Shown: positions 23,697-36,161, counted from the stretch's first letter. The stretch: 64,000 nt of DNA from Lycorma delicatula (GCF_047948215.1 NC_134465.1:16574022-16638021); one strand, 5' to 3'. Numbers and translations: made by a program. The notes: generated by a model not told the origin, from the sequence alone.

Positions 23697-24948
23697 CGGT
23701 CGCAATAGCACAAGAGCAGGGATCCGTTCTTGGTCCCCGGCTATGGAACCTGGTATTCGAAGGATTTCTGGGATTGACATTTCCAGAAGGGGTCACGGTC
23801 CAGGCTTTCGCCGATGACTGTCTCCTTTTATCTCGTGGTAATTCACAACCACAGATGGAAGACCAGCCGCAGGCGGCCTTGTCAACCGCAGAGGACTAGA
23901 TGGATATGCAAAATTTAAAGATTTCTGTACCCAAGACAAAGTGTTTGCTTCTAAATAGTGCAGACAAATTATCGTACAGTAGTAATCTTCATATTAAATA
24001 TAAAGGCTGTGTAATTAGCCGAGTTAGCATTCATAAGTACCTAGGTGTTTTGTTTGATGAAAAGTTGCTGTTTAGCAACCGTATTAGGCAAGTAGCGGCG
24101 GACGCCTTCTCTGTGATGCGCAAGGTTAGAAGAATTGCTCGGAAGTATTACGAGCTGTCGGGCCGTCATTTGTACTTGGTGTACCGTGGTGTCTTCGAAA
24201 GTATGACGTCTTATGCTGCATCCGTTTGGGCGCATAGTTAGCCAGAAATCGAGGACTTATTCAAAATTTAAGGAGTGCCCAGCGCAGAGCCTTAATTGTA
24301 TGCACTAGAGTTTGTAAAACAACCTCCTACGAGCTACCGCTGTATTGGGAAAGACTCTCCCAATCGATTTAGAGGTGAAAGTTCGGGCAGCCGTGTGGAA
24401 GTTGCGAAGAGATAGGGAGGCATTTGGGATGCAGTTTCGAGCCGGGCCAGTACCGGAGCGGAATGCTGATCGCAATACACGGGTTCTAAATTTCAAACAG
24501 TTGCCCATCTCCCGCCTGCGGAGGAGGATTTACACCCTCGCGATGGATGCGGTGGCAGTAAGAATGGAACGCCACAACTAAGGGTAGGTTAAAATGATGG
24601 ACAGGTACTTGCTGGCATTTAGCGACCTAGGCGTGGCAGCGAATTGCTGTCTTGATGATATAAATTTATTTATTGAAGTCATATATATTTTTAGGAGTTG
24701 ACGGCGTGCGCCTACCGATTTTAGTTATATATGACAAGTTAGTGGTTGGGACACGTAAGCCGGTGGTGTGTGGCACCGCGCTTAGTTCGCTCTTGCTGTT
24801 ACAAAAGCTCCAGGAGCTATTACAACACTGGTCGCTAAACTGTTTCGAGGCTCAGTAGTCGTTTGTAGCGCAAACATTAGGTTTTATGTGTTAGAGCGAC
24901 AGAATGGGAGAAATGCTAGGCAAACCAATGTATCAAACAAAAAAAAAA
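23697..24948 (+). mobile_element. R1-like LINE, family A, copy 1 (RT half, broken)
   Basis: The plus strand encodes the reverse transcriptase from the 'QGSVLGPRLWNLVFEGFLG' motif through VQAFADDCLLL (FADD near 23,805), IHKYLGVLFDEKLLFSN and the thumb region ending 'VRRIARKYYELSGRHLY'. A TAG at 23,898-23,900 replaces the Trp expected after 'TAED', and a TAG at 24,239-24,241 interrupts after 'SVWAHS'. The C-terminal block (24,345-24,581) follows in another frame. A 3' UTR of about 360 bases, with 'cctaggcgtggcagcgaattgct', is shared with 61.56 kb and ends in an A-run at 24,939-24,948. The 5' end lies only about 15-30 bases before the RT motif. There it carries the same 'tcgca..atagcac' string found at the gag-RT junction of the 60.3 kb copy. 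Confidence 0.85.
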
Positions 24949-25160
24949 TCATGTGATCCCGAAGGGAAGTCACCCGCCATGTGATGGATCCGATCGTCAC
25001 GCCATCCCCTCCGTACCTAGCCCTTAGGGGCTTTACCGAAATACCCGGACCAGCGGGAACAGTCATTAGTTCTGCGAGTGGTTCTGCAAGGCCGTGTTCG
25101 GCGTAGTCGTGATAAGCGAGAGCAGAGTAGTTTCGCAATCCCGAATTCGGCACCCGTTGC
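24949..25160 (-). mobile_element. R1-like LINE, family B, 3' fragment (copy 2)
   Basis: Begins exactly where the family A poly-A run ends. It is the inverted counterpart of the 3' terminus at 5,941-6,040, sharing 'catgtgatgg', 'cacgccatcccct' and 'ggggctttaccg'. The minus-strand frame through 25,153 (ending 'VKPLRARYGGDGVTIG') is the 3' UTR/C-terminal remnant. Only a few hundred bases survive. Confidence 0.6.
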
Positions 25161-25199
25161 GGTGACGGCGATATCAGTAAGCGTGTAGTAAAATCAGTC

Positions 25200-28186
25200 G
25201 AGTGAAGAGTATGTCACGAGGCTTTCATTGTGGACAGTGGGGGAAGGAAGGAAGTAGTTCGAGAGTTATTGGTGAACGGTAGTGAAAGTGACAGTATTAT
25301 ATTCATTCATGAAGTGTAGGGTAGTTCCATTGAAAAACACTAAAAGTAATAATATTTGCAAAGAATCGAATCGTATGAACTTTATACTTTTCTAATATTA
25401 TCTTGTTATTAATCCAACATGAAATTCTAATATTTTTAGTAAATTATAACTGTATTCTGCTTTTTTGTAATTTAATTGTCTAAGCAAATCTTGTCCTTAT
25501 TTTGTATAATAAATATTATTTAATTATATTTTGCAATTATTTGACATTTTATTTTTATTGACATTATCCAAATAAATTATAAACCGTTACAGTTGAATAT
25601 TGTATAGTGATTTTGTTAGTAAAATGCAAAAAAGTTACTTTCTTTTTACTTTTTTTAATTTTTTAAACTGTGTGCCCGAGTACATGGGAGTACACATGCA
25701 GTATATTATTTCGTGCGTCCCAAAACAAATCAAAACAAATTAAATATAAACGTAAAAGTTGGTAAATCAGAATAAAATGTAAATTGCATATAAAATTATT
25801 ACATTGAAATTAAAAATTCTCCCGTTGTCACCGACATGGCGTGTAAATTTATAACTAATAGAAGTAGTTTCAAATTGTTTAAAGCCAACACTATATTTGT
25901 AATTTCTTTATGATAAAAACGAAAAAAATACTTTCTCTTCCTTTGGTTAGAATTTCCTAATATTAGAACCGTTATTATAAAGCGAGTTGTTTAGCTTCAG
26001 GCTCATCGATAATGATATAATACGATTAATATAAGTTCGATTTTCACCCTTTCTTCTAAAAATTATTACAACAGTGCGCTCGCTTCTTAAATATTCACCA
26101 CATTTTAAAGGAAAACAAATTCATTTTATTTTGCTACTTTTTCGTATCGCTGTGTTTCACGATTCAAAATATTTGCAAATGTTTCTCAGAAACGGTAATT
26201 GTGATTTTTATTTTCCCGGTTATTTCTCTATTGCTCCTGCAGCTGCAGCAGCTTGATTGCACCCAAATTATTTTACTGAATACTTCAATCTTTTTGGTAA
26301 TTGTACGTTAAATTTCGCATATTTAAGTCGTTGATATTTAAAAACTCTACTGAATATTTGAAATAAATTCTATCATGTCGGTTAATTTTTTATGCGCTTT
26401 AACTTCTGAACAAACCTACGCGTTAGTACAAGCCTCAAAATATTGAGAGAATATCTTTTCCTGAAAGTTCTTTACGTGGAAAAGTTACGTGATTTTGAAT
26501 ACTACAACGAAAAGTTTTTAAAAAATTGCTTTTTCTCTTTATAATGTCTGTAACGTATCGAAAAGCCTTCAGTAATTTTTTGAGATAAGTACCGTTACTT
26601 TAATTTAGAATATTTTATAGAATAAATACTGGAAAAGAATAAGTCTTACCTGAAACCGATCGCATAAATGTTGCCGCTTTTCCATGAAAAAGCTCTATTT
26701 TCTTTTTCTAATTTCCTTTTTTAATGTCTTCCTTTACATTATTCATCCTTCATTAGCCTGTTACTTAAATAAAAATTATTCCTCGATTTCTGGTATTCCA
26801 TGCTTTCTTAGGCTTTCGTATGTTACAATTTCAGTTGTTTGTACAAGTCTGTGTGTTGGAGAAAATCTTTTTTTATGTTTATTAAACTATTATATTAATA
26901 GAATCCTATATTTTTTAGCCGTACAGATGTACGGTATTTATAAGTAGTGAAAAGTGCATTTGCTGCGTTCAGATCCGTAATTTTTATCAACAAGTACATT
27001 TATCTACCTTTTTTAGCTTCGTCGTAATTAAATCATACGTTGACGCGTTTCGGATGTATTCAGTTTTCAAACTATCTATCGGTTGCATATTACAACTATT
27101 TATTTTATAATTTTCTGTTTCCTGTTCTGAGCAAATTAAGATTATTATATAAGACATACGCTTGGAACGGGGTGTTCTATTGAAAATGAAAGAATCTATG
27201 ATTCCGATTCGCCACTGTATAAAAGAAAAAAAAGATTGAATATTTTAGAAAATTTAGAAGTGTTTAAATTAAGAAGTAATGGGAGAACCATTACAAATGA
27301 ACAGATTTAATAATCAAACGGATGTTTTATTTATGCAAAACTTGTGTTTAAATACTCTTCAGTGGGTTTAAAGACTTTCTATGTTTCTCCCCCTCTCGCT
27401 CTCTCTCTCTCTGTGTGTGGGTGTGTGCGCGTGTGTGTGTAACTCTCAAGTACATAAAGGAAAAAGAAGAATACTTTTAAATTACGTAATTTTGTTGACA
27501 GAAATATTAAGAGGTCGTGTAGGTGGTGGTATTGTATTCCACACAGGAAGAATTTACAAACTGCATTTACAAAGAAATTATTGGGCGGACATGCGCTCAT
27601 ATTTCATTATAGTCTGAAGTATGTGGGATTTAGAATGGATGTATTGAAATTTGTACGCAAATGTTCATGTCTAAAATATCTTGAAGATTTAAAGTTAATA
27701 AAATGTATTTTATATGTACGCTTGTAATCTTTGCTGCATACTTGAAAGGGTTCGCACAAATAGTGCATTATAATTTATTTCTTTAAGTTTCCTATCGCAG
27801 TTTTTATTAAAGTTGTTACACGAGCAAGAGCACTTAAGGTAAAAGAGACTGATCTGAAGTGCTTTCTATGACAGTAGTGATGTCCATAATACAGCCAGCG
27901 ATTATGCTGTTGATGAGAATAAAGATGCTAATTCTAGAAATTAATTAATCTGCGTTTCGGATGGCTTGGAATATTGATGCGCTACACTGTATTTAATTCA
28001 TCTTCACTACTTACTCGACGTATTAAACGATCCGATCTGAGGTTTATTTATTCTCAAAAATGGTACATTTATTTTTAAGAATAATAAATTTATCAAACCG
28101 CGTTTAATTCACCATGCTATATATGGGTTTTGTAAACTTATGTATTTAAGATTAAATTTTCAGCGTATACTCGTAATTTTACTTAC
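25200..28186. other. AT-rich non-coding stretch
   Basis: No coding exon recognised. A short (CT)n/(GT)n tract lies at about 27,388-27,440. The cysteine-rich last exon of the glutaredoxin gene was looked for here and not seen. Confidence 0.45.
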
Positions 28187-28252
28187 CTTGTATGGTTTTA
28201 ATATTCTTCGTAATTCACCGCTTTCGTTGAGTCTGTCGATCGTTTCGGCGTC
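28187..28252 (-). CDS. GRXCR1: Glutaredoxin-domain cysteine-rich protein, exon (C-terminal end of Grx fold)
   Basis: A 66-base, 22-codon exon on the minus strand encoding DAETIDRLNESGELRRIL and then KPYK. It is bounded by a polypyrimidine acceptor ('tttttttttccag|GAC' at 28,253) and a consensus donor ('AAG|GTAAGT' at 28,186-28,181). Both junctions are phase 0. The residues continue directly from 'EGQHIG' of the exon at 49.2 kb. Family members read '..IGDA..IE.LNESGELR.LLKPYK', so order and phase agree. This segment forms the last helix of the glutaredoxin fold. The next exon should encode the CxxC zinc-finger-like cysteine-rich tail; it was not found in the window. Too short for ordinary open-frame searches. 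Similarity is by recognition, not search. Confidence 0.92.
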
Positions 28253-28591
28253 CTGGAAAAAAAAACTATTAGCTTAAGTTAATCAGTATTATTTGAGCTA
28301 TTACAATTTTAATATGGTACATTTGATACCCGCTTAAATAAACGCTACAATAAGATTTTCTTTCTGGAATTGAATTAAAGGGATTTCTAATAATAGATAC
28401 TAAGTTTGTAAATGAACAAGCGTTTCCAAAATCGGAATTTCCTATCGTAATCATCATATAATTGATTATTATCTCTGTTAATGACTGAACACTACAATTC
28501 ATCTATAGAATTACGACATTTTTAAAACTACCTGCTTTATTTTTTATGGTTTCTTAACCGTATATGGGTTAAATAAACGATTGTAATGAAA

Positions 28592-28600
28592 AAAAAAAAA

Positions 28601-28633
<33 letters not shown>

Positions 28634-28670
28634 CATATATATTTAATATATATATATATATATATTTAAA
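28592..28670. repeat. (AT)n microsatellite, palindromic
   Basis: Runs of TA broken by 'tatgtatatatatacatata' and 'tttaa'; self-complementary. Confidence 0.9.
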
Positions 28671-29129
28671 AATCTGATTGTAGGTTGTAGTTTACCCTAT
28701 TTAATACCCGCATTAAACGAGTTTACGTGTAAGGTTGTGTTTCAGTAGACCGACTGAACACAGTTTATGAGAAGACATCCATGACATATCGGTTATCATG
28801 GACCATCTACTCTCGCCCGTTTATCGGGCTTGCGCGACTTCAATTTATGTCCTTTTTTTTTGGCTGCCACTCCCAAACCCGTTTCGACAGTCTTCTGTCC
28901 TCAATCCTTTGCTGAATTGGCCGAATCACAATATCAGATTAGCAGATATCTCACCTTTACGGGAAGTTTAACACCATGAGTAGTTTACTATTTTTGTTTC
29001 TCGTATGAACCGGTAAGGTGAGTCGATAACACCTCCGCTAGTCCATAGTTTCGCTGCGATGAAGCTCTTCTTCATCCTATCATCCTGAGATCCCAGTTCA
29101 CCCCCTCACACTTCACACTGCTTTCCGCA

Positions 29130-30065
29130 AACGGGATATGCTTTTTAATAAGTTTAGATTAGTTTTCGTTCATAACAACGAGTGAATTTTACGAGCTGCA
29201 GTTTTTCTTTTTATAATTTTCTTTAACGTGTCTTTATCATCCCTACAATCTAACACCCAAATAGTCGAATTCGTTTCATCTTCAGTGATTCAGCCGAAAC
29301 GAATCTCTCCTTTGGCCTCCGATCGTTATGTATCTTGTCTTTTCAGCATTTATTGCGAGATCCCGATTTTTTTACTTTTTTGTTAACCGTTCTATAATAC
29401 TCATTATATTGAAGCACGGGCTACGACGGTAGAGGACGAGGGATCGAATCGAGGTTTTTGTGATGGAGTTGTGGGGAATGATGGATAAAATAAGATGGAC
29501 AGATAAAGCGAGGAATGAGGAAGTAATGAAAACGATTAAAGAAGAAAACTTATGAGGGATGTAGAGGAAAGAAAAGAAAACCGGTTAGGACGTGTGTTTA
29601 GACGAAGTTGGATCTTGACAACTTTAGTGGAAGGTTAGTAGAAGAAGAAAAGATGCGAGGAAAAAGAAGAAGAATAAAGTTAATAGATGACGTGAAGATT
29701 GGAGACTATAAGGAGACAAAGAAGAAGGCTTAGGACAGAAATGAATGAAGACAGCGGAGGTGTAAAGGACCTGCCGCCAGGTAGAAAACCAAATATTGAT
29801 CGTAATCGTTATCATTTTTTGTTATCGACGACTAACAATGAATTATGAACGTTATCATCCTACCGACTTCTCATCCTTCTGCACTTTTGAAAGCGCCTCG
29901 AAAAGTTACTCGAACGTATTTTAAACTTACTACTTCAGTATTCTCATAGAAATCTTTGATAGCATTAATATAAACGCATCCGACGTTTCTCTTCCATCGC
30001 CTCCCGTAACTTTTGAACAGGGACACTGTCTAATGCTTTCCTGAGATCCACAAATACCATGTTAA
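29130..30065. mobile_element. LINE reverse-transcriptase remnants in opposite orientations
   Basis: The minus strand carries a motif-A remnant, MVFVDLRKALDSVPVQKLRE (30,005-30,065). Farther left it carries DLAINAEKTRYITIGG (about 29,325-29,370) and the thumb remnant 'DDKDTLKKIIKRKTAARK' (about 29,190-29,250). Between them, on the plus strand (29,410-29,780), is a C-terminal block: MMDKIRWTDKARNEEVMKTI, then ENRLGRVFRRSW, and a 'MRGKRRRIKLIDDVK' segment. Each matches a consecutive region of the same general LINE type, but the orientation is mixed. Either two insertions or an internal inversion would explain it. All pieces are interrupted by stops. Confidence 0.55.
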
Positions 30066-30124
30066 GTTGTCCATTATACGCCAAAGTTTATTCTCGACTG
30101 CTCGATAGAAAATCTCCCGAGTCT

Positions 30125-32279
30125 AAAACTTCTTAGCTTCTTCTGCTCTTAATCTTTTAAATCTATTCTTCAACTCCTTTCTGTTCAGTATTTCTAGAGA
30201 ATCGATCGCATTTATTCCTGTATGATGGCTAGGATCAGCTCGATTCGTTTTTATACAAATCGATTTGCCACTATTTATTCGGGTTCGGTTTTATATTACG
30301 GTTCGGTTTTATTATGATTCGGTATGCCGGTTCGCTTTGGAACGCAATTATACGAGTAATCAAGGGTGGCTGTTTAATCGGATCAATGGATGCACTTTGA
30401 CCGCCTTGCGATGTATTTAAATGATTCATGAACTTCCTTCACGTTCACAACATACTTGCACTTCTCTCTATTTTCTCTGTGTTGTCCCTTTTCCATTTCG
30501 ATATTCCGATAGAATCTACCCAAAATAATTTTTTGCTGTCGATAATAATTACTTGTTCTCCATATCTGTCTGGATTTAGACGTGCTTAATAACACGTCAA
30601 TTTTTACATATATCCTCCCAAAACAGATTTACCGATTTCTTTTCATCATTATTAAATCGCATGTAAACTTTTTATTCTCCGGATTCACTGTCGAAAACCG
30701 TTGCCGATAAACGTGAACCGTTTTGTATTTTCAATCGAACGCAATTCAAATAAAAAATGTTAAATCGCTTCTGAAAAAAAGTCCAACTGACGCCGATCAG
30801 AGTCGCTTTCTCTGAGATTTATAATATTTGTTACACAGGTAATCCTCCTTGTGAACAAAGTTAATATGTTATTTGTAGGAAAAAATATCGCTTAACTTTT
30901 CAGCGGGTTAGTCGTTCTAATATGTAATTCAACGGGCCACTTTGTTACTCACTCTTCCTATTAAATCCGATACTCGTATACGCCAGTTTTTGTTTGTTTC
31001 GGAAGCATTTTCGTTTTGTGTCCGGTCGTTTACAACCGTTAAGGTTACGCCATCCGACATACACACAGTAGAGATATTAATGCAAGTTGTTTGCGCATTT
31101 TTTTCGGCAGAAAGTGTAGTTTGGTTAAAAATTGTTATTTTTTGTTCATTACTTTATTTAAGACATTCCAATAATGAAATATTACGTAGACTGAGAAAAA
31201 TGATCGAGAGAAACGGTGAGATTATTCTCAATTTTTTACCGTTATTGTAGGGAAGTTTATTATTTAATGCTTCAACAAACTTATTGGTGATCGATTATAC
31301 ATCGCTATATCAGGTCGATTACCGTTCCATTTACATTAAAAACTATTATTATATAATAGCGCTTCCAAAGTGGGATACGCTAAAAGAAGCAGTATAAATA
31401 ATAAATAATTTGATTTCTGACTATACGTACGCGCCGCACATACAAACATATATATATATATATGTTTGTATATTCTATTATATGCAGTACAATTATTTTC
31501 GTCTTAGGGATACGCGATGTAATAAGTTTGGAGATCGCTGTTATGTAATACTCTTAAATTACGATATCCTACAAAGTTATCTGGTACCGTTTTTTTTTTA
31601 CCCCTACGGCATTACCGAAACACGTAAAGATTAATGGAAATATGATGCGAAAGATAAAAAATTGTATTTAATAATTTAAAACACAAGTATAAAATTAATC
31701 AACGTATGTTGATTAAATTTTTGGATTTTAATTCTTAGAAATCTGTTGCTATAAAACTTTTTTTAGTGTGTATTTACCTTATCTACACACAACGAAGTCT
31801 ATTACGATGTTAAAACTACAAATTGCAGTTTTAGAGAAAATTACGAATCATTTATTAAAAATGTTGTTCGATTTGTATGTATTTTACGATAACAGTTTTA
31901 ACTTTTAATTAATTTAATTTTATTCGAATGCGAATTCATTCCTATTATAAACGATGTAATTTTATCGAGGTTACTAAGTCATCGATTTAAATTGTTTAAA
32001 TATAATATTTCCTCATTTCATATAAACGACCTAATAATTTAAAAAATAATTTATTTTTTTAAATTATATGAGGAATTTATTTCATTATAGTGGTTTTACT
32101 ATAGTATAGTTATTTTAATGTTGCATAATGTTTTTTTTTTTTACTCTAATATTAAAAATACGACTAAAATTATATATATATTTTTTTTAAATTTAACTGT
32201 AAAGGTTTTTACGCGATTTTATTTGTAAAACGGAACGTAATTTTATTAATTTATTTTTATTATTTATTTCTAATAAAAT
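30125..32279. other. AT-rich non-coding stretch
   Basis: No gene recognised. A perfect 9-bp hairpin (TTAATCAAC, loop GTAT, GTTGATTAA) lies at 31,695-31,716, and a (TA)n run at about 31,450. The open frame at 30,942-31,250 has no ATG start or domain. Confidence 0.45.
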
Positions 32280-32440
32280 ATTCTTTATTTTTATTACGGA
32301 AGAGCGGGAATTAACGACTTTGTCATTAGCTCGGTAAAAATTGGTAGCGTATGAAAAGATGCCGGGATTCAAACACGAGACCTCCACACAAAATTACGAG
32401 ACGGTACCTACTCAACCGTGGAAATCGGCTAAATAATTTA
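32280..32440 (-). mobile_element. tRNA-derived SINE, family 1 (copy 1)
   Basis: On the minus strand the order is an A-box-like 'ggttgagtaggtaccgtctcg', 'tggaggtctcg', a B box 'gtttgaatcccgg' (32,362-32,376), and then 'cttttcatacgctacc'. The order and the 'catacgctac' element match the SINEs at 38.96, 44.35 and 62.47 kb. Confidence 0.6.
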
Positions 32441-33059
32441 TCGTTTATAATATAATAACATATATTTTATTTTATTTTAAATATGTGTATAAAAACACTG
32501 AACCTGGAGTTTTTTTTAACATTATTACGTTATATAAAGCTATGTAAATTGTGGTTATTTTACTTAACAACCGTATTAAAGCAAGGGTTGTGGAGGAAAA
32601 AAATAAATTCTATTATAATTTTTAGGAATCTCAACCATCTCGTAAAAATGATCTAAAGCCGTTTAATTTAAGCTAGAATGCAATAAGATCGTCATAACTT
32701 ATTTACAAGGCCAATTTCACGGGTATAGCACTATAAAGCGATTGAAATAATCTGAAAAAGTTTTTTTTTGTAAGAATGAAGTTGCAACAAAATTCTAGAG
32801 ACATTCTTTTTATTTTTTTGGAAGACGAGATAAAATTTTAATTTATTAGTAATTATGACAATCGTTTTACCTCTTAAACGATTGTAATCCTTGTAAGGAT
32901 TTATATCCTTGTAATTAATAGTTAACTAAATTTTCATCACGTATTAAACTTTATTTGTTATTAATTGAAAAAAAGTTCTGTTACTGTGTCAAAAATTAGC
33001 CGTTGAAATATAAATATTTTCTGGCTCAGAGGACTATGAAACGTGGAGATTCGGTTAAA

Positions 33060-33420
33060 TTATGTTTTTCCTCCGGTTAATTAACTCCTTCACATCTGAT
33101 CCCGGTTTTAATTGTCGTCGAATAGACCCGAACATCGGGCAATCTATGAGTAAGCGGTTTACGGACAATTATACATAAACGCTTTACAGTTTTGCTGAGG
33201 AAAGCCTAATAGATGAGAGCGAGTTAGCTTTGTGTATCCGAGCCTCGGCCGAGTTAGGATGACTCTGTCTCTCCTGTTGTTTGGGATAAACTTTTTCTCG
33301 AAGACTTTCTTCCGGAGGCCGTGTTAGGACTTAGCAGCCAGAACTTATTCCGTTGAGTACGTAGTTTGACACGGACTGCTTCATGAAGTTGCTTTCACAT
33401 GTTAATTCTAATCGGAGCCC
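33060..33420 (-). mobile_element. LINE 3' end (C-terminal domain remnant)
   Basis: The minus strand reads RDRVILTRPRLGYTKLTRSH (33,210-33,272), followed after a shift by LLIDCPMFGSIRRQLKPG and DVKELINRRK (33,075-33,150). This matches the 'LTRLRiGHTrLTHsyL...VeHlLvdCP' C-terminal zinc-motif region of jockey/I/R1-type LINEs. The HxxxxC pair is partly preserved. The GC content is well above its surroundings. Confidence 0.65.
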
Positions 33421-34811
33421 GTTCGTTGCCGCTCTCTTGATCCGCTTTCGCAGATTATTTCTACTTACTGATTTCAACTAATCCTTTTTTTACAATTATA
33501 ATTTAACGCATATTTTTAAGTGTAAATTTTAATTTAGGGCTGCTAAGTAATATTTTAAAAAGAATGATGATAATATCGAATTTAAGTTATCAGTTATAAA
33601 TTTCCGAACTGCGTTTACATATAAATTTGAAATCCGAAAGGTAACTTCCATTTACTGAGATTAATTTTTATATCACGATAAAAGTATCCGGCGATTAATT
33701 TCCTTTTCTTTCTTGTTTATCGGCTCTTAAAAATAAATAATATTTATAGAAAAGAATTTAAAAAAATTTCTAATAAATGTGAATTCACTAATCCTGTTGT
33801 GAACTCAGGAAATTGTTGCGATTCGTTGTCGATTTTTGGTATTATATTATATAGGTGTACTTTTAAAAAATGATATACGTAACCGTTTTATCGTTTTGTA
33901 ATTATGAAATTATAAGGCTTTATTTAATACCATTTACTTTCGTTATTTCTTTGCCGATAAATTTGAAGTTTAACACTAACGGTAAATTATTGCGAGAAGT
34001 CTTATTTTTAGCGTATCTTTTCACGTTTCTTGTAATCTACGTAATTATGTTTCCTTACTCGATTTATTTTTACAAAATAAAGAGAAAAATAATTAGAGAT
34101 TGAATAAATAGATTTTGCGATTCTGCGGCTTTATTGTACGTTTTACATATGTATACGTATAAAACAATATATATATAATGTATAGATAACTTTGAAAAGG
34201 ATCTGTAAGTGTATTGTGTTTTAATTATCTGTATTTTGCTTTGGGCATTGTTAATTTTGAAATAAGTGTATTATTGTGTAATCAGATATTAAAAGGATAT
34301 TAGAATTGTTTTTAACTTTTGATTCGGCTGCGTCGTCCTCATCTAAGGACAATTCTTTTCTTTATTTTCATTTTAGTCTTATCAGCTTCATGCTATTGTC
34401 GCAGATTTTAAACAGATCGTTATTTTTTCTTTGTTATTTTAATTGGTATTTTTCCTTTTTTGTAACTTTTTATAAAACGGATGAATACAGGTAAACCTTT
34501 GCGCTAAATAATCAATTTCTTAAAACAATCTGGATGTTCGTGTATTTTAATGTGTTTGTTATTCTAAACCGTTGAATACATGCGGGTATAATTTTTATCC
34601 ATATTTTTTGTATTGAAATAAAAAAATGAATTAACTTATAAGCGATAAACGTATCAGGAATCTTGAGCTCTTAATACATGTTATATTAAAAAAGAATGAA
34701 AAATCTTATATTGTATCAAAGCATAATTTTCTCTACATTATCTAATTAAGAACTTACTTATCTAATTAAGAACACCGGTTTTCAGTGTTATAAAAGGTTT
34801 TTTGTGTGCGA
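33421..34811. other. AT-rich non-coding stretch
   Basis: No coding or RNA gene recognised. A direct repeat, 'ttatctaattaagaac', occurs twice in tandem at about 34,737-34,772, next to the following inverted-repeat element. Confidence 0.45.
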
Positions 34812-36161
34812 GATAATTCAAAAAAAAAAGATTTTAAAATGCAAAAAATACCTACAGGTGGCGAGTAGGTGTAGCGTGTAAAGTAATAATAGAGAATGAA
34901 AACCTATACGTTTTCCGCTGCAGATTTTCATTAGTTTGTTGCTTTTAAAGATGAAAAAAAAGACATTATAAGCGGTGTTTCACATCTACTATAATGAAAA
35001 GTTGAATTCCTTTCAAAAAAGGTTTTTATGAAAAGTTGTAGCTCTTTAAAAAATCTACAACGTGAGCCGTGGTAGAATAAAATTCGATAATTTGTTGCCA
35101 AGATAATTCCCAAAAAACTTATTTTTCAATAAACAATAACGTTTACAATAATAAATAAATATATATATATTGCTGGAAAATGTGAGTCCTGATCTTAATA
35201 ATCGGTCAAAATTTCAGCCTAACAGGTTAATTATTTTTTTGCAAAATTGAAATTGTTATTTCCACAGTCGGTTTGCAGATTTACTTTATCGCAAGCGATC
35301 GTCCTACCGTGTGGTATTTGGCCGCAAATTTTTCTAGAATACTTATACGGTATTATCATATCCAAAAGCGTTTTAGGAGAAATCTTCATTTTTAATAAAT
35401 TTAAAACTTTTTGAAAAAACATGGTTTCTTCTTATAAACATCAAACATATCTCCCATCCGGATTTGATCTTGTTCATCTTCTGTTTGAATATTCGGAAAG
35501 TTGGCATTTTTACTCAAATTTATAAAAGAGATTGTTGTCATAGCCCGGAAAAGTTCTTCGCTTTTTAAATCACAGCGGCCATAATTATTAACATTAAGGG
35601 ACGAAACCGGGCTAAATTCAAGTTAAAGTGTTTGCTAAAAAAACTTGTGATTGAACGACTAATCAATTCGTGGTGAGTGTGAAAAAGTAAAAGTAGAACA
35701 CGTAAAAGAGTTCTGCCGCGCCGGTGAGGCGTAGTGGTAGGGAAAACAGCTAGCGAGAGAAAATCTACTTTACTTCTTACATTTGGGCTCTGTATGAATT
35801 TAAAAAAAAAAAAAATTGGCTGTATATTTTATGTACTTATTTATAATAATTAAAATAAGTAACAAAACTTATTTGGGGTGCAATTATTTCTGAAAAAAAT
35901 GATCGAATTTTAATTTACTGCGGCTCATATTGTAGGTTTTTGAAAGATCTACAATTTTCCTTAAAATATCTTTTGATACGAATCCAATCTTTCATTATAG
36001 ACGCGAAAAACCGCAGAAAATGTCTTTTTTTAACTTTAAAAAGAACTAATGAAAATCTTGAGTAGAAAGCGTATAAGTTTTCATTGTCTATTATTACTTT
36101 ACACCTACTAGGTATTTTATACACCTGTAGGTATTTTCGTTAAAAAAAATTGTGTAATTAT
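34812..36161. mobile_element. 1.35-kb element with 270-bp terminal inverted repeats
   Basis: The left arm (34,812-35,095) is inverted as the right arm (35,897-36,161). Matched landmarks are 'gataatt', 'atacctacaggtg', 'aaagtaataatag.gaatgaaaac', 'gattttcattagtt', 'aaaaagacatt', 'ctacaa..tgagccg' and 'aaaattcgat.attt'. Identity is about 80 percent by eye. Subterminal 'cctac' / 'gtagg' repeats lie near both ends. The 800-base interior includes a minus-strand open region (35,231-35,622) and a GC-richer 'gccgcgccggtgaggcg' stretch. It resembles a DNA transposon with long inverted ends; no known transposase is recognised. Confidence 0.8.
35231..35622 (-). pseudogene. Unrecognised open region inside the foldback element, two overlapping frames
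   Basis: On the minus strand, one frame is open for 73 codons (35,622-35,401). It reads NNYGRCDLKSEELFRAM, TTISFINLSKN, and 'IQTEDEQDQIRMGDMFDVYK', and ends shortly after 'KKKPCFFKK'. A second frame overlaps it, with ATG at 35,422, and runs 63 codons to 35,231. It contains ISPKTLLDMIIPYKYSRKIC and a cysteine-bearing end, 'ACDKVNLQTDCGNN'. Amino-acid composition is protein-like, unlike the AT-driven noise around it. One frameshift would join the two into roughly 125-130 residues. I do not recognise the family. It could be the decayed accessory or transposase gene of the element, or an unrelated captured fragment. Confidence 0.35.

Noticed and set aside
1..28186. Cysteine-rich terminal exon of the glutaredoxin gene
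   Set aside because: Searched for the expected CxxC and 'KCMNC'-type coding on the minus strand and found nothing convincing; it probably lies outside the window or was missed.
30942..31250. 102-codon plus-strand frame
   Set aside because: No ATG start, no domain and no splice sites around it.
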